Numbered from the stretch's first letter, positions 35,659 to 44,742 are shown. The stretch is 64,000 nucleotides of DNA from Bradyrhizobium commune (GCF_015624505.1 NZ_CP061379.1:7067001-7131000); one strand, 5' to 3'. Notes: generated from the sequence alone by a model not told the origin. Made by a program: numbers and translations.

Positions 35659-36444
35659 ATGTCGGACGCAACAGAGGCGGCAACCCCGCCCGTGCTCGAA
35701 ATCGACGGCGCGCGGGCCACCATCCGCCTCAACCGCCCCAAGCATCTGAACCGGCTCCAGGCCGAAGATCTCGGCGAGCTCCTCAAGCTGTTCGACCGGA
35801 TCGAGGCCGATCCCGCCATCCGCGTGCTGGTGCTCACCGGGACCGGACGCGCCTTCTCGGCCGGCTACGACCTCAACTCGGTCGCGGAGCGCGCTGTCGA
35901 TGCCAACGAGCAGCAGAGCGCGGGTTCGGCGTTCGAGGTGGTCGTCAACCGGCTGGAGGATCTCGGCGTGCCGACGATCTGCCGGCTCAATGGCGGTGTC
36001 TATGGCGGTTCGACCGATCTCGCGCTGGCCTGCGATTTCCGCATCGGCGTCGACACCGCCGAGATGTTCATGCCGGCGGCGCGGCTCGGACTGCACTATT
36101 ACCGGAGCGGCATCAAACGCTATGTGACGCGGCTCGGTGTCGACAATGCGAAGAAGCTGTTCCTGACCGCGCAGAAGATCAGTGCGCCGGAGATGCTGCG
36201 GATCGGCTACCTCACCGCCACGGTGGCGGTGGAATATCTCGACGAGGAAGTCGACAAGCTCGCCAATATCCTCGCCGGCAACGCGCCGAACGCGATGCGC
36301 GGCATGAAGCGCGCCATCAACGAATTCGCCCGGGGCGAACTGGATGAGGCTGCCGCCGACCGGCGCCACCGCGACAGCATGCGCGGCGACGAGATCAAGG
36401 AAGGCATCAAGGCGTTCGCGGAGAAGCGACCGCCGCGGTTTTGA
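35659..36444 (+). CDS. Crotonase-fold protein, probably not a hydratase
   Basis: 261 aa from ATG 35659, which has GGAG 6 bases upstream; an ATG at 35647 adds four residues. Crotonase fold: IRLNRPKHLNRLQAEDLGEL, TGRAFSAGYDLNSV, and RLNGGVYGGSTDLALACDFRIG. The two hydratase glutamates are missing: the first is Asp (GGSTDLA) and the second is Ala (FMPAARLGLHYY). It may be an isomerase, decarboxylase or thioesterase-like member. It starts 12 bases after the channel gene stop. Confidence 0.82.
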   Translation: MSDATEAATPPVLEIDGARATIRLNRPKHLNRLQAEDLGELLKLFDRIEADPAIRVLVLTGTGRAFSAGYDLNSVAERAVDANEQQSAGSAFEVVVNRLEDLGVPTICRLNGGVYGGSTDLALACDFRIGVDTAEMFMPAARLGLHYYRSGIKRYVTRLGVDNAKKLFLTAQKISAPEMLRIGYLTATVAVEYLDEEVDKLANILAGNAPNAMRGMKRAINEFARGELDEAAADRRHRDSMRGDEIKEGIKAFAEKRPPRF

Positions 36445-36455
36445 GCGGCGCGCCC

Positions 36456-37100
36456 TCAGCCGCCAACAACCGCAGCATGCTGCGCCGCCATCTCGGCATC
36501 CGCGGCACTGATGCGCTGAAACGCAGGCCGCGACGTGATCCGCTCGGCGTAGCGGACAAAGACGTCCTTCTTCGGCACGATGCCGAACATCATCGTCCAG
36601 CTGAACGCGACGCCCCACAGGATATCGGCGGCCGTCATGCGCTCACCGAGCAGATACGGTCCCCTGGCGAGCTGCGCCTCGAGCGCGCCCAGCATGGTGT
36701 CGTAATCGGCATAGGGCGATTGCGTGATCGGGGCGGGCTCGCGCTGCATGAACTTGTCGATCAAGGCCGGCTCGAACGAAGAGCCGTAATAGGCGATCCA
36801 GCGTAGATAGGGACCGCGCAGGGGATCATTGAGCGCGGGCGTGAGCCCGCCCTGCGGGAACAGGTCGGCAAGGTAGATAAAAATCGCGACCTGCTCGGTC
36901 ACGAGCTCCCCTCGGTGATGGATCGCCGGCACCTTGCCGAGCGGATTGATGGCGAGGTAAGCAGGCCCGCGCTGCTCGCCGGCCTTCATGTTGAGGATTT
37001 GGAGATCATAGGGCGCCCCCAGTTCCTCGAGCAGAATCCGCGCCCCGGTGGCGCGGCTCTGCGGCGAGTAATACAGCGTGATGCGGTTCGGATCGGTCAT
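36456..37100 (-). CDS. Glutathione S-transferase
   Basis: 214 aa from ATG 37100. Thioredoxin-like domain NRITLYYSPQSRATGARILLEELGAPYDL with SRAT at the catalytic Ser/Cys area, and the cis-Pro block NPLGKVPAIHHRGELVTEQVAIFIYLADLFP. Helical C-terminal domain with YLLGERMTAADILWGVAFSW. Divergent from a YafY-type regulator with a perfect operator palindrome between them. Confidence 0.9.
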   Translation of the reverse strand: MTDPNRITLYYSPQSRATGARILLEELGAPYDLQILNMKAGEQRGPAYLAINPLGKVPAIHHRGELVTEQVAIFIYLADLFPQGGLTPALNDPLRGPYLRWIAYYGSSFEPALIDKFMQREPAPITQSPYADYDTMLGALEAQLARGPYLLGERMTAADILWGVAFSWTMMFGIVPKKDVFVRYAERITSRPAFQRISAADAEMAAQHAAVVGG

Positions 37101-37148
37101 GGCGAATCTCCCATCTAGCCGGCTTGCGTCGCGCAAAACTATAGCCGA

Positions 37149-37177
37149 CCATACCTGACATCTTGTGTCAGGTATGG
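37149..37177. promoter_or_regulatory. Perfect operator palindrome between GST and YafY regulator
   Basis: 12-base arms CCATACCTGACA and TGTCAGGTATGG around the 5-base centre TCTTG. It lies 49 bases from the GST start and 12 bases from the regulator start, well placed to control both. Confidence 0.85.
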
Positions 37178-37188
37178 TTTAAGGGATC

Positions 37189-38196
37189 ATGCGCGCGAGC
37201 CGGATGCTGTCGATCCTCACCACCCTCCAGGCCAGGGGCCAGATCACCGCACCTGAACTGGCGGAGGCCTGCGAGGTCTCGGTGCGCACGATCTATCGCG
37301 ACATCGATGCGCTCGCGACCTCCGGCGTGCCGGTCTATGCCGACCGCGGTGCCGAGGGCGGCTATCGCCTGCTCGACGGTTATCGCGTGCGGCTCAACGG
37401 CTTGTCGCAGAGCGAAGCTGGAGCGTTGTTCCTCGCCGGCCTGCCAGGACCTGCGGCTGCGCTCGGGCTGGACGCCGCGATGATCGCCGCGCAGAACAAA
37501 TTGATGGCGGCACTGCCCGAGAACTTGCGCGAAGATGCCGGACGGATGCAGGAGCGTTTTCATCTGGATGCGCCGGGCTGGTTCGGCGAAGCGGAACAAC
37601 CCAAACATCTGCGCACGATTGCCGGCGCGGCCCTCCGCGGGACGCTGATAAAAATCCGCTACCAGAGCTGGCGCGCGGAGAAGCAGCGCCGAGTCGCGCC
37701 GCTCGGACTCGTGCTCAAGGGCGGCAGCTGGTATCTCGCGGGCCAAGTCGATGGCAGCGTGCGCACCTACCGCGTCGCGCGCGTGCTCGATTGCACGGCG
37801 CTCGACGACCGCTTCGATCGCCCCGCCGATTTCGATCTCGCCGCCTATTGGCAGGCGGCGACACTGCGTCTCGAGGCCGAGATGCATCCGAACGTCGCGG
37901 TCGTGCGGCTGTCTCCGCTCGGCGTCAAGCTGCTCGATGCGCTGAGCCAGCCTTATGTCAGGACACGCACGCAGATTGAAGAGACCACTGACGCTGACGG
38001 ATGGCGCATCGCCAGAATCCCGACTGGCAAGACGTCGTGGCATGCGGCGGCCGAATTGCTGCGGCTCGGGAGCGAGGCCGAAGTGCTGGAGCCCGCCGAT
38101 CTCCGCGAGAAGATGGCGGAGCTGGTGCAGGCGATGGCTGCACGCTATCGCGCATCGTCGTCGCACGATGCAAAGCGCGCGGCGTGCAAGGCCTGA
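37189..38196 (+). CDS. YafY/WYL-family transcriptional regulator
   Basis: 335 aa. The winged HTH at the N-terminus reads MRASRMLSILTTLQARGQITAPELAEACEVSVRTIYRDIDALATSGVPVYADRGAEGGYRLLDG. The WYL domain includes GTLIKIRYQSWRAEKQRRVAPLGLVLKGGSWYLAGQVDGSVRTYRVARVL, with the GxWYLAG core intact, then a WCX extension. It is expected to bind the palindrome 12 bases upstream and repress itself and the GST gene. Confidence 0.92.
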   Translation: MRASRMLSILTTLQARGQITAPELAEACEVSVRTIYRDIDALATSGVPVYADRGAEGGYRLLDGYRVRLNGLSQSEAGALFLAGLPGPAAALGLDAAMIAAQNKLMAALPENLREDAGRMQERFHLDAPGWFGEAEQPKHLRTIAGAALRGTLIKIRYQSWRAEKQRRVAPLGLVLKGGSWYLAGQVDGSVRTYRVARVLDCTALDDRFDRPADFDLAAYWQAATLRLEAEMHPNVAVVRLSPLGVKLLDALSQPYVRTRTQIEETTDADGWRIARIPTGKTSWHAAAELLRLGSEAEVLEPADLREKMAELVQAMAARYRASSSHDAKRAACKA

Positions 38197-38333
38197 CGGC
38201 TGTCAATCACCGGCGCCTACGAAACAATCCTGAAACACGATTCTCCAGTCGCTGTGTGAACGCAATCACGCTTGGGCTCGACCGAGAGGCAGGGACACAA
38301 CAACGGCCTCGCGCCACACTGGAGAATGAGAAT

Positions 38334-38567
38334 ATGTTTCGTAAGCTTGCTCTTGGTCTGATCGCTGCCGGGTCGCTCGGCGCTGCTGCTCTCGCGCCCA
38401 CCGCAGCGTCGGCCCACGGCTTCCACCATTACTGGGGCCCCGGTTGGGGCTTTGGCGGCGTCTACGTCAACACCGGCATCAACAACTGCTACCAGGAGCG
38501 CGTCGTCCAGACCCGCCACGGCCTGCGCGTCCGCGTCGTGAATGTCTGCGCCTACGGGATCTACTGA
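38334..38567 (+). CDS. Small secreted Gly/His-rich protein
   Basis: 77 aa. Signal peptide MFRKLALGLIAAGSLGAAALAPTAASA, then HGFHHYWGPGWGFGGVYVNTGINNCYQERVVQTRHGLRVRVVNVCAYGIY with two cysteines that could form one disulfide. No family name known to me. AATGAGAATATG leaves only a weak ribosome site. A hairpin terminator follows. Confidence 0.75.
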   Translation: MFRKLALGLIAAGSLGAAALAPTAASAHGFHHYWGPGWGFGGVYVNTGINNCYQERVVQTRHGLRVRVVNVCAYGIY

Positions 38568-38584
38568 TATCGTGAACTCACGAC

Positions 38585-38615
38585 AAAGCTCCGATCGCTG
38601 CGCGATCGGGGCTTT
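38585..38615. terminator. Hairpin terminator
   Basis: Arms AAAGCTCCGATCG and CGATCGGGGCTTT with one mismatch and loop CTGCG, between convergent genes ending at 38567 (+) and 38636 (-). Confidence 0.8.
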
Positions 38616-38635
38616 GCGCGTTGATACTCACCTTC

Positions 38636-39583
38636 TTATCCGGCCTGCCGCTGTCGGCGAAACCAGGCCCAGGTCTCGCGCGTCGTTCTGATATAGCCGC
38701 GGCCGCGATAGACGATCTCGCCATCGACGATTGCGTTCAGCTTCGGCAGCGCGTGAAACGGGATCGAGGGATAGGCGTGGTGCTCGACGTGATAGGGCAT
38801 GTTCCACGTGAACCATTTGACCAGCGCGCCGGTATAGGTGGTGCGGGTGTTCTCGAAGGCGCTGCGGGTGCGCTCGCAGCCGGTATGCTCGGCATAGAGA
38901 TAGGGCCGCAGGAAGAACTGCCCGACGATCACCGGCACGATCCAGACCCAGAGCAGCAGCGCAGAGGAAAACCACAGCGAAAGCGCGAGCAGCAGGGCAT
39001 AGAGAACGACATAGGCGCGCGCTTCGGTCGCGATAGTGCCGCGCTTGTTCTCGGGGATCCAGGGCACAACGACCTTGCCCGTCACGGCGTGGCCGAGCAT
39101 CAGCCAGAGACGGCCCGCGACCTGGAGCAGGCCGCTATAGGCAAGCGCAAGCTGGGTACCGGATTTTGGCTTCACACCAACAATCAGCTCCGGGTCCTTC
39201 TCGAGATCCTGCGTGTAACGGTGATGATCCCAGTGAAACAGGCAGTAATATTCGTACGGCAAGCCGATGATGAAGCCCGAGAGATAGCCGACCGCGAGAT
39301 TGAGTCCGCGACTCCTGAAGGCCGTCTTGTGCGCGGTCTCGTGTACCGCCATGAACAGGAAGGCGACGAAATAGCCCTGCACCACCATCAGCGGCAAGGC
39401 CCAGAGCACGCCATAGCTCGATGAGACCTTCCAGACCAGCGCGCCGATCAGCACGACCAGGCCGTAATGACCGAGGCTTTGCGTGGCGCCCCTGAGGTTG
39501 GAGCGCACCGACAATTCGCGCAGCATCGCCGGGGTCAGCGGCTTCAAGCGATGGCCGGGTTCCGAGATGATTGCGTCACTCAT
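38636..39583 (-). CDS. Membrane fatty acid desaturase/hydroxylase family protein
   Basis: 315 aa integral membrane di-iron enzyme. The three histidine boxes are present: HETAHKT, HWDHHRYT and HVEHHAYP, with membrane segments between. Could desaturate or hydroxylate an acyl chain or a terpenoid; the family cannot be narrowed further by eye. It starts 12 bases after the alpha/beta-hydrolase stop on the same strand and is likely co-transcribed with it. Confidence 0.9.
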   Translation of the reverse strand: MSDAIISEPGHRLKPLTPAMLRELSVRSNLRGATQSLGHYGLVVLIGALVWKVSSSYGVLWALPLMVVQGYFVAFLFMAVHETAHKTAFRSRGLNLAVGYLSGFIIGLPYEYYCLFHWDHHRYTQDLEKDPELIVGVKPKSGTQLALAYSGLLQVAGRLWLMLGHAVTGKVVVPWIPENKRGTIATEARAYVVLYALLLALSLWFSSALLLWVWIVPVIVGQFFLRPYLYAEHTGCERTRSAFENTRTTYTGALVKWFTWNMPYHVEHHAYPSIPFHALPKLNAIVDGEIVYRGRGYIRTTRETWAWFRRQRQAG

Positions 39584-39594
39584 GATGGACCTGC

Positions 39595-40608
39595 CTAGTT
39601 GCTGAGGAGGGCCGCGATCTCCGCCTTGAGGAAGGCGAAATCGCGCGGATTGTTGACGGGGTTGCCGGCGCGATGGCCATGCACCGACGGAATGGGACGC
39701 AGCACGGCGGATGTCGCGTTGGTGAGCTTGCCAAGCTCGTCCTCATTGTCGCGGACGTCGAAATAGCGATCGGTGCCGCCAGGCATCAGCAACATGTGCG
39801 CCTTGATCGCCGCCAGCGCACCGTCGAAATCGCCGCCGAAGGCTGCGCAGCTGCTGACGTCGCCGTTCTGCCAGATCGCGATCTGCGCCAGCAGGTCATT
39901 GGCGTCCCGCCGCGCAAAAGTCGCGTCCCAGGCCCGCACGAGATAATCCTCGAGCGAGGTGAATCCCGCCTCGCGCCAGACCTCGTCGCGATAGAATGCA
40001 TGCGACATCGCCCAGCCGGCATAGACCCGCCCCATCGCGCGAAAGCCCGCGACGGGCTTTTCGACGAAGCGGCCATCGCGAAAGGCGGGATCGGCGGTCA
40101 GCGCGGCCTTCACGCCTTCAAGGAAGACATGGTTGTAGGGCGCGCAACGCGCGCTGCCGCAGACCACGGCGGCGCGCTCGACCATGTCGGGATGCAGCGC
40201 CGCCCAATGAAAGGCCTGCATGCCGCCCATCGACCAGCCATAGACCATTGCCAGTTTTGTAATGCCGAACCGCTCGGTGAGCAGCCGGTGCTGGGCGGCG
40301 ATGACGTCGTGATAGGTGATGCTCGGAAACGGCACGGTGGTATTCGACGGCGATGACGACAGGCCGTTGCCGAACAGGTTCGGGATAATGACGAAGTAAC
40401 GCTCGGGATCAAGCACACCACCAGGCTGGATCAGCCATTCGGTGTCGTAATGCTGCGCGCTGAACGAGGTCGGATAGAGGATGACGTTGTCCTTGGCCGG
40501 GTTCAGCATGCCGTAGGTCTTGTAGGCGAGCTTGAGCGCAGGGAAGACCGTGCCGGATTGAAGCGTGACGTTGCCGGCCTCGAAGGTCTCGTAGTCACGC
40601 TCTGGCAT
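39595..40608 (-). CDS. Alpha/beta-hydrolase of the homoserine O-acetyltransferase (MetX)-like family
   Basis: 337 aa. Catalytic Ser in MVYGWSMGGMQAFHWA, Asp in LMPGGTDRYFDV, His in IPSVHGHRAGNP. The N-terminal LKLAYKTYGMLNPAKDNVILYPTSFSAQHYD is MetX-like, but the Trp in GWSMGG and the short length differ from true MetX. Probably a hydrolase or acyltransferase of a different substrate. It heads a two-gene unit with the desaturase and lies 91 bases downstream of a 37-base palindrome. Confidence 0.85.
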   Translation of the reverse strand: MPERDYETFEAGNVTLQSGTVFPALKLAYKTYGMLNPAKDNVILYPTSFSAQHYDTEWLIQPGGVLDPERYFVIIPNLFGNGLSSSPSNTTVPFPSITYHDVIAAQHRLLTERFGITKLAMVYGWSMGGMQAFHWAALHPDMVERAAVVCGSARCAPYNHVFLEGVKAALTADPAFRDGRFVEKPVAGFRAMGRVYAGWAMSHAFYRDEVWREAGFTSLEDYLVRAWDATFARRDANDLLAQIAIWQNGDVSSCAAFGGDFDGALAAIKAHMLLMPGGTDRYFDVRDNEDELGKLTNATSAVLRPIPSVHGHRAGNPVNNPRDFAFLKAEIAALLSN

Positions 40609-40699
40609 TCGCCCGGTTCCCGCTTAAACGGCCGCAGAACGCGGCACGATCTGGACGATGCATTGATCGTGCCGAGCCCGCAGACGCATCGTTGCGTCG

Positions 40700-40736
40700 C
40701 ACCTAATAAATGTACCTATAGTACAGTTATTAGGTG
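40700..40736. promoter_or_regulatory. 37-base near-perfect palindrome, candidate operator
   Basis: Outer arms CACCTAATAA and TTATTAGGTG are perfect; inner arms TGTAC and GTACA flank the 5-base centre CTATA. Only one base pair is mismatched. It lies upstream of the hydrolase-desaturase unit and 31 bases before the end of the MBL gene. No T-run follows, so a terminator is unlikely. Confidence 0.65.
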
Positions 40737-40767
40737 AAAGCAAACGGAGTCTGGGCAGCCGCGCGGC

Positions 40768-41571
40768 TCAGGCAATGGCCGCGATATATCGCACCACCGA
40801 CGCGCTGAACGCGGCCTTGGCCCCCGTCGCGATGTTACGGCCCCACCAGGCGCCGTAGATGCGATCGAATGCGAGCGGCTCGACCGCAGCCGAGATCCGC
40901 CTTACCGCGGCGGCATTCAGCGGCATGTAGTTCGGATAGGAGTACATGAAGCTGACAAAGCGGCGGTCCATCGTCACCTGAGCGATGTCGCCGGTGAGGA
41001 GCGCACCCTTGCCGTCGGCCGCGCGTGCGTCGTGCAGCATGGTGGCTCCCGCGAAATGCCCGCCGGTACGTAGCAGCAGGAGGTCGTCGGAGATGCGAAG
41101 CCTGTCGCCCGTCCAGTGTTCGATCTTGGGATGCGGACGCGTCACCCATTCACGATCGTCCGCATGGAGATAGACGGGGATGCCGCCGAAGGCATCGCTC
41201 CAGTCGGCGAGCGCGCCATAATAATGCGGGTGCGAGATCGCGATCGCCTTCAACCCGCCGAGCGACCGGATGTGCGCGATCGCCTCCGGCGTCGCCAGCG
41301 GTACGCAATCCCACATGACGTAGCCGTCGCCAAGCGGCACCAATAACGCACGCTGACCGATGGCAAAGCTCGGCTCAAGTGCGATGCCGGTAAGACCCAG
41401 ATCGTCTCGCCAGACCAGGCAATGTTTTTCGGCCAACGCCTCGCGAGTAAGAGAGATTTGCCCTTTCCATCCAACGAACTGCCGTTCGTCCTCGCAGATC
41501 GGACAGGACGCGGGTGGCTTTTCGCTGTCCGGGAATTGCGCGCCGCAGGTTTCGCAGGTCCAGAGGGGCAT
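40768..41571 (-). CDS. MBL-fold hydrolase with N-terminal zinc ribbon
   Basis: 267 aa from ATG 41571 (MPLWTCETCGAQFPDSEKPPASCPIC); a frame to 41604 adds 11 residues. The first ~30 residues form a CxxC...CxxC rubredoxin-like zinc ribbon. The metallo-beta-lactamase fold follows, but the metal motif HxHxDH reads HPHYYG (AISHPHYYGALADW), lacking the Asp and the third His. The later GGHFAG His and TGDIAQ Asp remain. Metal content and activity are thus uncertain. Divergent from the MFS gene. Confidence 0.82.
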   Translation of the reverse strand: MPLWTCETCGAQFPDSEKPPASCPICEDERQFVGWKGQISLTREALAEKHCLVWRDDLGLTGIALEPSFAIGQRALLVPLGDGYVMWDCVPLATPEAIAHIRSLGGLKAIAISHPHYYGALADWSDAFGGIPVYLHADDREWVTRPHPKIEHWTGDRLRISDDLLLLRTGGHFAGATMLHDARAADGKGALLTGDIAQVTMDRRFVSFMYSYPNYMPLNAAAVRRISAAVEPLAFDRIYGAWWGRNIATGAKAAFSASVVRYIAAIA

Positions 41572-41703
41572 GGTGGTGCTCCAGATCACGCGGGACGGAA
41601 CCAACGCGACGCGCGCATGTTACGTACTGATCAGCACCGGCACAATGGGCCGGCGATTTCCGTGCCGCACGAGACTTTCGATCGGAACACGTTCAGCGTC
41701 TCG

Positions 41704-42903
41704 ATGACATCGCGCCCCGCCCCATCCCGCATCTGGCCCCTGTACGCGGTCAATTTCTTTATGGCCGACATGCAGTCGGGCATCGGCCCCTTCGTCGGCG
41801 TATTCCTTCAGGAGCGCGGCTGGGCCAGCGGATTGATCGGGACGGCAATGACGATCGGCAATGTCGCGGGCATGCTGGTCACGACGCCGATCGGCGGCTT
41901 CATCGATTCCAGCCGCAACAAGCGCCTCTGGGTCGTCATTCCCGGCGCCTGCGTGGTGCTTGCCTCTGCGATCATCCTGATCTCGCAAAATTTCTGGGCG
42001 GTGACATTCTCGCAAGTCGCGCAATCGCTCGCGAGCGCCGCGATCGTGCCGGCGGTCACAGGTATCAGCCTCGGCATCGCCAAACAAAAGGGCTTCAATG
42101 CGCTGAACGGACGCAACCAGGCCTTCAACCACGCCGGCAACATGGTCGGCGCAGCGCTATCGGGCTATCTCGGCTACAAATTCGGCTACGTCTGGGTGTT
42201 TGTTTTGGCTGCCGTCTTCGGCGCCGTCGCCGTCGCTTGCATATTGATGATTCCGGCCAAGGCCATTGATGACCGCCAGGCTCGCGGCAGCAACGAGGAT
42301 GAGAGCAAAAACCCGCCGGCAGGTCTGTCCGTTCTCTTCAAGCACAAGCCGCTGCTTGTGCTGGCACTAGCATTGGCCATCTTCCATCTCGGCAACGCGG
42401 CAATCGTACCCCTCTACGGCCTCGCCGCTGTGAGCGCGGGCCAAGCCAATGGCCCAAGCTTCGTCGCGACCATTGTCGTGATTGCGCAGGGCGTGATGAT
42501 CGTGACGTCCCTGGTCGGCATGCAAGTCGCTGGGAAACGCAACTACTGGCCGGTGATCCTGGTCTCCTTCATGTTCCTGCCAATCCGCGGCGTACTGGCG
42601 TATTTCCTCGGCGGCTGGTGGGGCGTCGTGCCCGTGCAGGTGCTCGACGGCATCGGCACCGGGCTTCAGACGGTCGCCGTCCCCGGCATGGTCGCGCGCT
42701 CGCTCGACGGCACCGGCCGCATCAATCTCGGCCAGGGGGCCGTCATTACCGTGCAGGGCGTCGGCGCAAGCCTCAGTCCCGCGCTCGGCGGCTGGATCGC
42801 GCAATGGATCGGCTATGGCCCGACCTTCCTGCTGCTCGGCGCCTTCGGCCTGGCGTCAATGGCGCTGTGGCTGGCATTCGGCGCGCACGTGAAGAAGTAT
42901 TGA
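41704..42903 (+). CDS. Major facilitator superfamily transporter
   Basis: 399 aa with about 12 membrane segments, from ATG 41704 (MTSRPAPSRIWPLYAVNFFMADMQSGIGPFVGVFL). The loop 2-3 region GGFIDSSRNKRLWVVI corresponds to the MFS G-x-x-x-D-R signature, and a second-half repeat is visible at HKPLLVLALALAIFHLGN. It resembles exporters of the drug/sugar-efflux kind. A longer frame from 41422 overlaps the divergent MBL gene and is not used. Convergent with an acyl-CoA ligase. Confidence 0.88.
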   Translation: MTSRPAPSRIWPLYAVNFFMADMQSGIGPFVGVFLQERGWASGLIGTAMTIGNVAGMLVTTPIGGFIDSSRNKRLWVVIPGACVVLASAIILISQNFWAVTFSQVAQSLASAAIVPAVTGISLGIAKQKGFNALNGRNQAFNHAGNMVGAALSGYLGYKFGYVWVFVLAAVFGAVAVACILMIPAKAIDDRQARGSNEDESKNPPAGLSVLFKHKPLLVLALALAIFHLGNAAIVPLYGLAAVSAGQANGPSFVATIVVIAQGVMIVTSLVGMQVAGKRNYWPVILVSFMFLPIRGVLAYFLGGWWGVVPVQVLDGIGTGLQTVAVPGMVARSLDGTGRINLGQGAVITVQGVGASLSPALGGWIAQWIGYGPTFLLLGAFGLASMALWLAFGAHVKKY

Positions 42904-42916
42904 GAGGCGACCCGCC

Positions 42917-44530
42917 TCACGCCCCAAAACTTTTCTGGACCGCCTTGTCGAGCGTCGCGCTGCCAACGAAGCGCTGGCGCAGCTCGCGCTTGAGCAGCTT
43001 GCCGCTCGGATTCTTCGGCAGGCTGTCGACGAAGATGACGCGCTTCGGCACCTTGAAATGCGCCATCTGGCCGGCGCAGTGCTTGATGACGGCTTCCTCG
43101 TCGAGCCTCTCGCCGGTCTTGACCACGACGATCGCGGTGACCGCTTCGATCCAGCGCGGATCGGGCAGGCCGACGACGGCAACCTCGGAGACCGCAGGGA
43201 TGCGATAGACCATCTCCTCGACCTCGCGACTCGCGACATTCTCGCCGCCGGTCTTGATCATGTCCTTGACGCGGTCGACGACAGTGATGTGGCCTTCGGC
43301 ATCGACGGTGGCGAGATCGCCGGAGTGAAACCAGCCGCCGGAAAACGCCGCCGCGGTCTTGACGGGATCGTTGTAATAGCCGGAGAGCAGATGCGGCGAG
43401 CGGTGCACGATCTCGCCAACTTCGCCGACTTTCACGTTCTCCATCGCCGTGTTGACCACGCGTGTCTCGACATTGAGCACCGGCTTGCCGGCCGAGCCGG
43501 CCTTACGTAGCTGATCCTCCGGGCGCAGTACGGTCGCGAGCGGCGCGATCTCGGTCTGGCCGTAGAAATTCCAGAACTTGACATTCGGCAGGCGGCGCTG
43601 GAGCTCGAGCAGAACCTCCACCGGCATGATCGAGGCGCCGTAATAGCCCTTCTCGAGCGTCGACAGGTCGGTCTTGTCGAAATTCGGCGAGCGCAGCATC
43701 GCGATCCAGATCGTCGGCGGCGCAAAGAACGACGTGATCTTGTGCGCCTGGATCAGCGCCAGAATGTTGTCGGCGGTCGGCTTGCCCGTGATCACGCCGG
43801 AGGCGCCGAGATAAATCTGAGGCCCGAGAAACACGTCGAGCTGGGCGCAATGATAGAGCGGCAGCGCGTGCAGGAATTTGTCGTGCGCGCTCATGCCGCC
43901 GTCGATGACGCAGCTGACATACTGCCACATCACGGCCTCATGCGTCAGCATCGCCCCCTTGGGCAGCGATTCCGTGCCGCTGGTGTAGACGATTTGCGCG
44001 AGATCGCGGCTGTCGACGGACGCCTCCAGGAACGAACTGTCAGCGGCGAGCAGGTCGTCGAACGTAGTGAGGCCCGCTGGCGCCGTAGCGGGATCCTCGC
44101 CCGGTAGCCAGATCACCTTCTCGACGGCGCAATCCTTGGCGCTGGCCGCGCGCGCCGGCTCGACGAAATCCGGGCCAGTTGCCAGCAGCTTGGCACCGGA
44201 GCTTTTCAGGATGAAGTTGATCTCGTCCGGGTTGAGCATGAAGTTGATCGGCACCAGCACCGCGCCGATCCGCGCCACCGCAAAACGCAGCGCGGCAAAG
44301 GCGTGCGAGTTGCGCGAAAGCACAGCGAGGCGATCGCCCTTCTTGACGCCGAGGCCGAGCAGGCCGCGGCCAAGCCGGTTACAGATCGCGTCCATCTCGG
44401 CGAAGGTCCAGCTCACATTGCCGCAGCTCACCGCGAGCTTGGCCGGCTCGCGGCCCGCCGAGCGGCGCAGGAGATCGCCGATGGAGTGCTCGCGGGCTTT
44501 CGAGATGGTGGCTGCGATGTCGCTCGACAT
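42917..44530 (-). CDS. AMP-dependent acyl-CoA synthetase/ligase
   Basis: 537 aa. Motifs: VYTSGTESLPKGAMLTH (P-loop), FWNFYGQTEIAPLA, GGWFHSGDLATVDAEGHI, RVKDMIKTGGENVAS and the catalytic-lysine segment LPKNPSGKLLKREL. ATG 44530 follows AGGGGG; the frame to 44701 is not family-like. Probably activates a fatty or aromatic acid. It is divergent from a solute-binding protein that may import the acid. Confidence 0.9.
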   Translation of the reverse strand: MSSDIAATISKAREHSIGDLLRRSAGREPAKLAVSCGNVSWTFAEMDAICNRLGRGLLGLGVKKGDRLAVLSRNSHAFAALRFAVARIGAVLVPINFMLNPDEINFILKSSGAKLLATGPDFVEPARAASAKDCAVEKVIWLPGEDPATAPAGLTTFDDLLAADSSFLEASVDSRDLAQIVYTSGTESLPKGAMLTHEAVMWQYVSCVIDGGMSAHDKFLHALPLYHCAQLDVFLGPQIYLGASGVITGKPTADNILALIQAHKITSFFAPPTIWIAMLRSPNFDKTDLSTLEKGYYGASIMPVEVLLELQRRLPNVKFWNFYGQTEIAPLATVLRPEDQLRKAGSAGKPVLNVETRVVNTAMENVKVGEVGEIVHRSPHLLSGYYNDPVKTAAAFSGGWFHSGDLATVDAEGHITVVDRVKDMIKTGGENVASREVEEMVYRIPAVSEVAVVGLPDPRWIEAVTAIVVVKTGERLDEEAVIKHCAGQMAHFKVPKRVIFVDSLPKNPSGKLLKRELRQRFVGSATLDKAVQKSFGA

Positions 44531-44742
44531 TTCCGTCCCCCTGGAATTTGCAATCCGCGCAACGCCTGTCCTCAACGTCCATCCGGACCTCGCATCGACG
44601 CGCCTTTCATGTTTGCGCGAAGCGTAGTCGGCACTGTCGACCGCGTCAAATTGGCCGCACGCTGGCGCCATGACGCAAGAATTGTCCCTTCGCCGGGGCA
44701 AGCTTGGGATGGTGCACCAACAATAATATCGGGGGAAATGTC

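Noticed and set aside
35079..36347. Plus-strand open frame across the channel and crotonase genes
   Set aside because: It spans two well-supported genes in another frame and its translation is Arg/Ala-rich without motifs.
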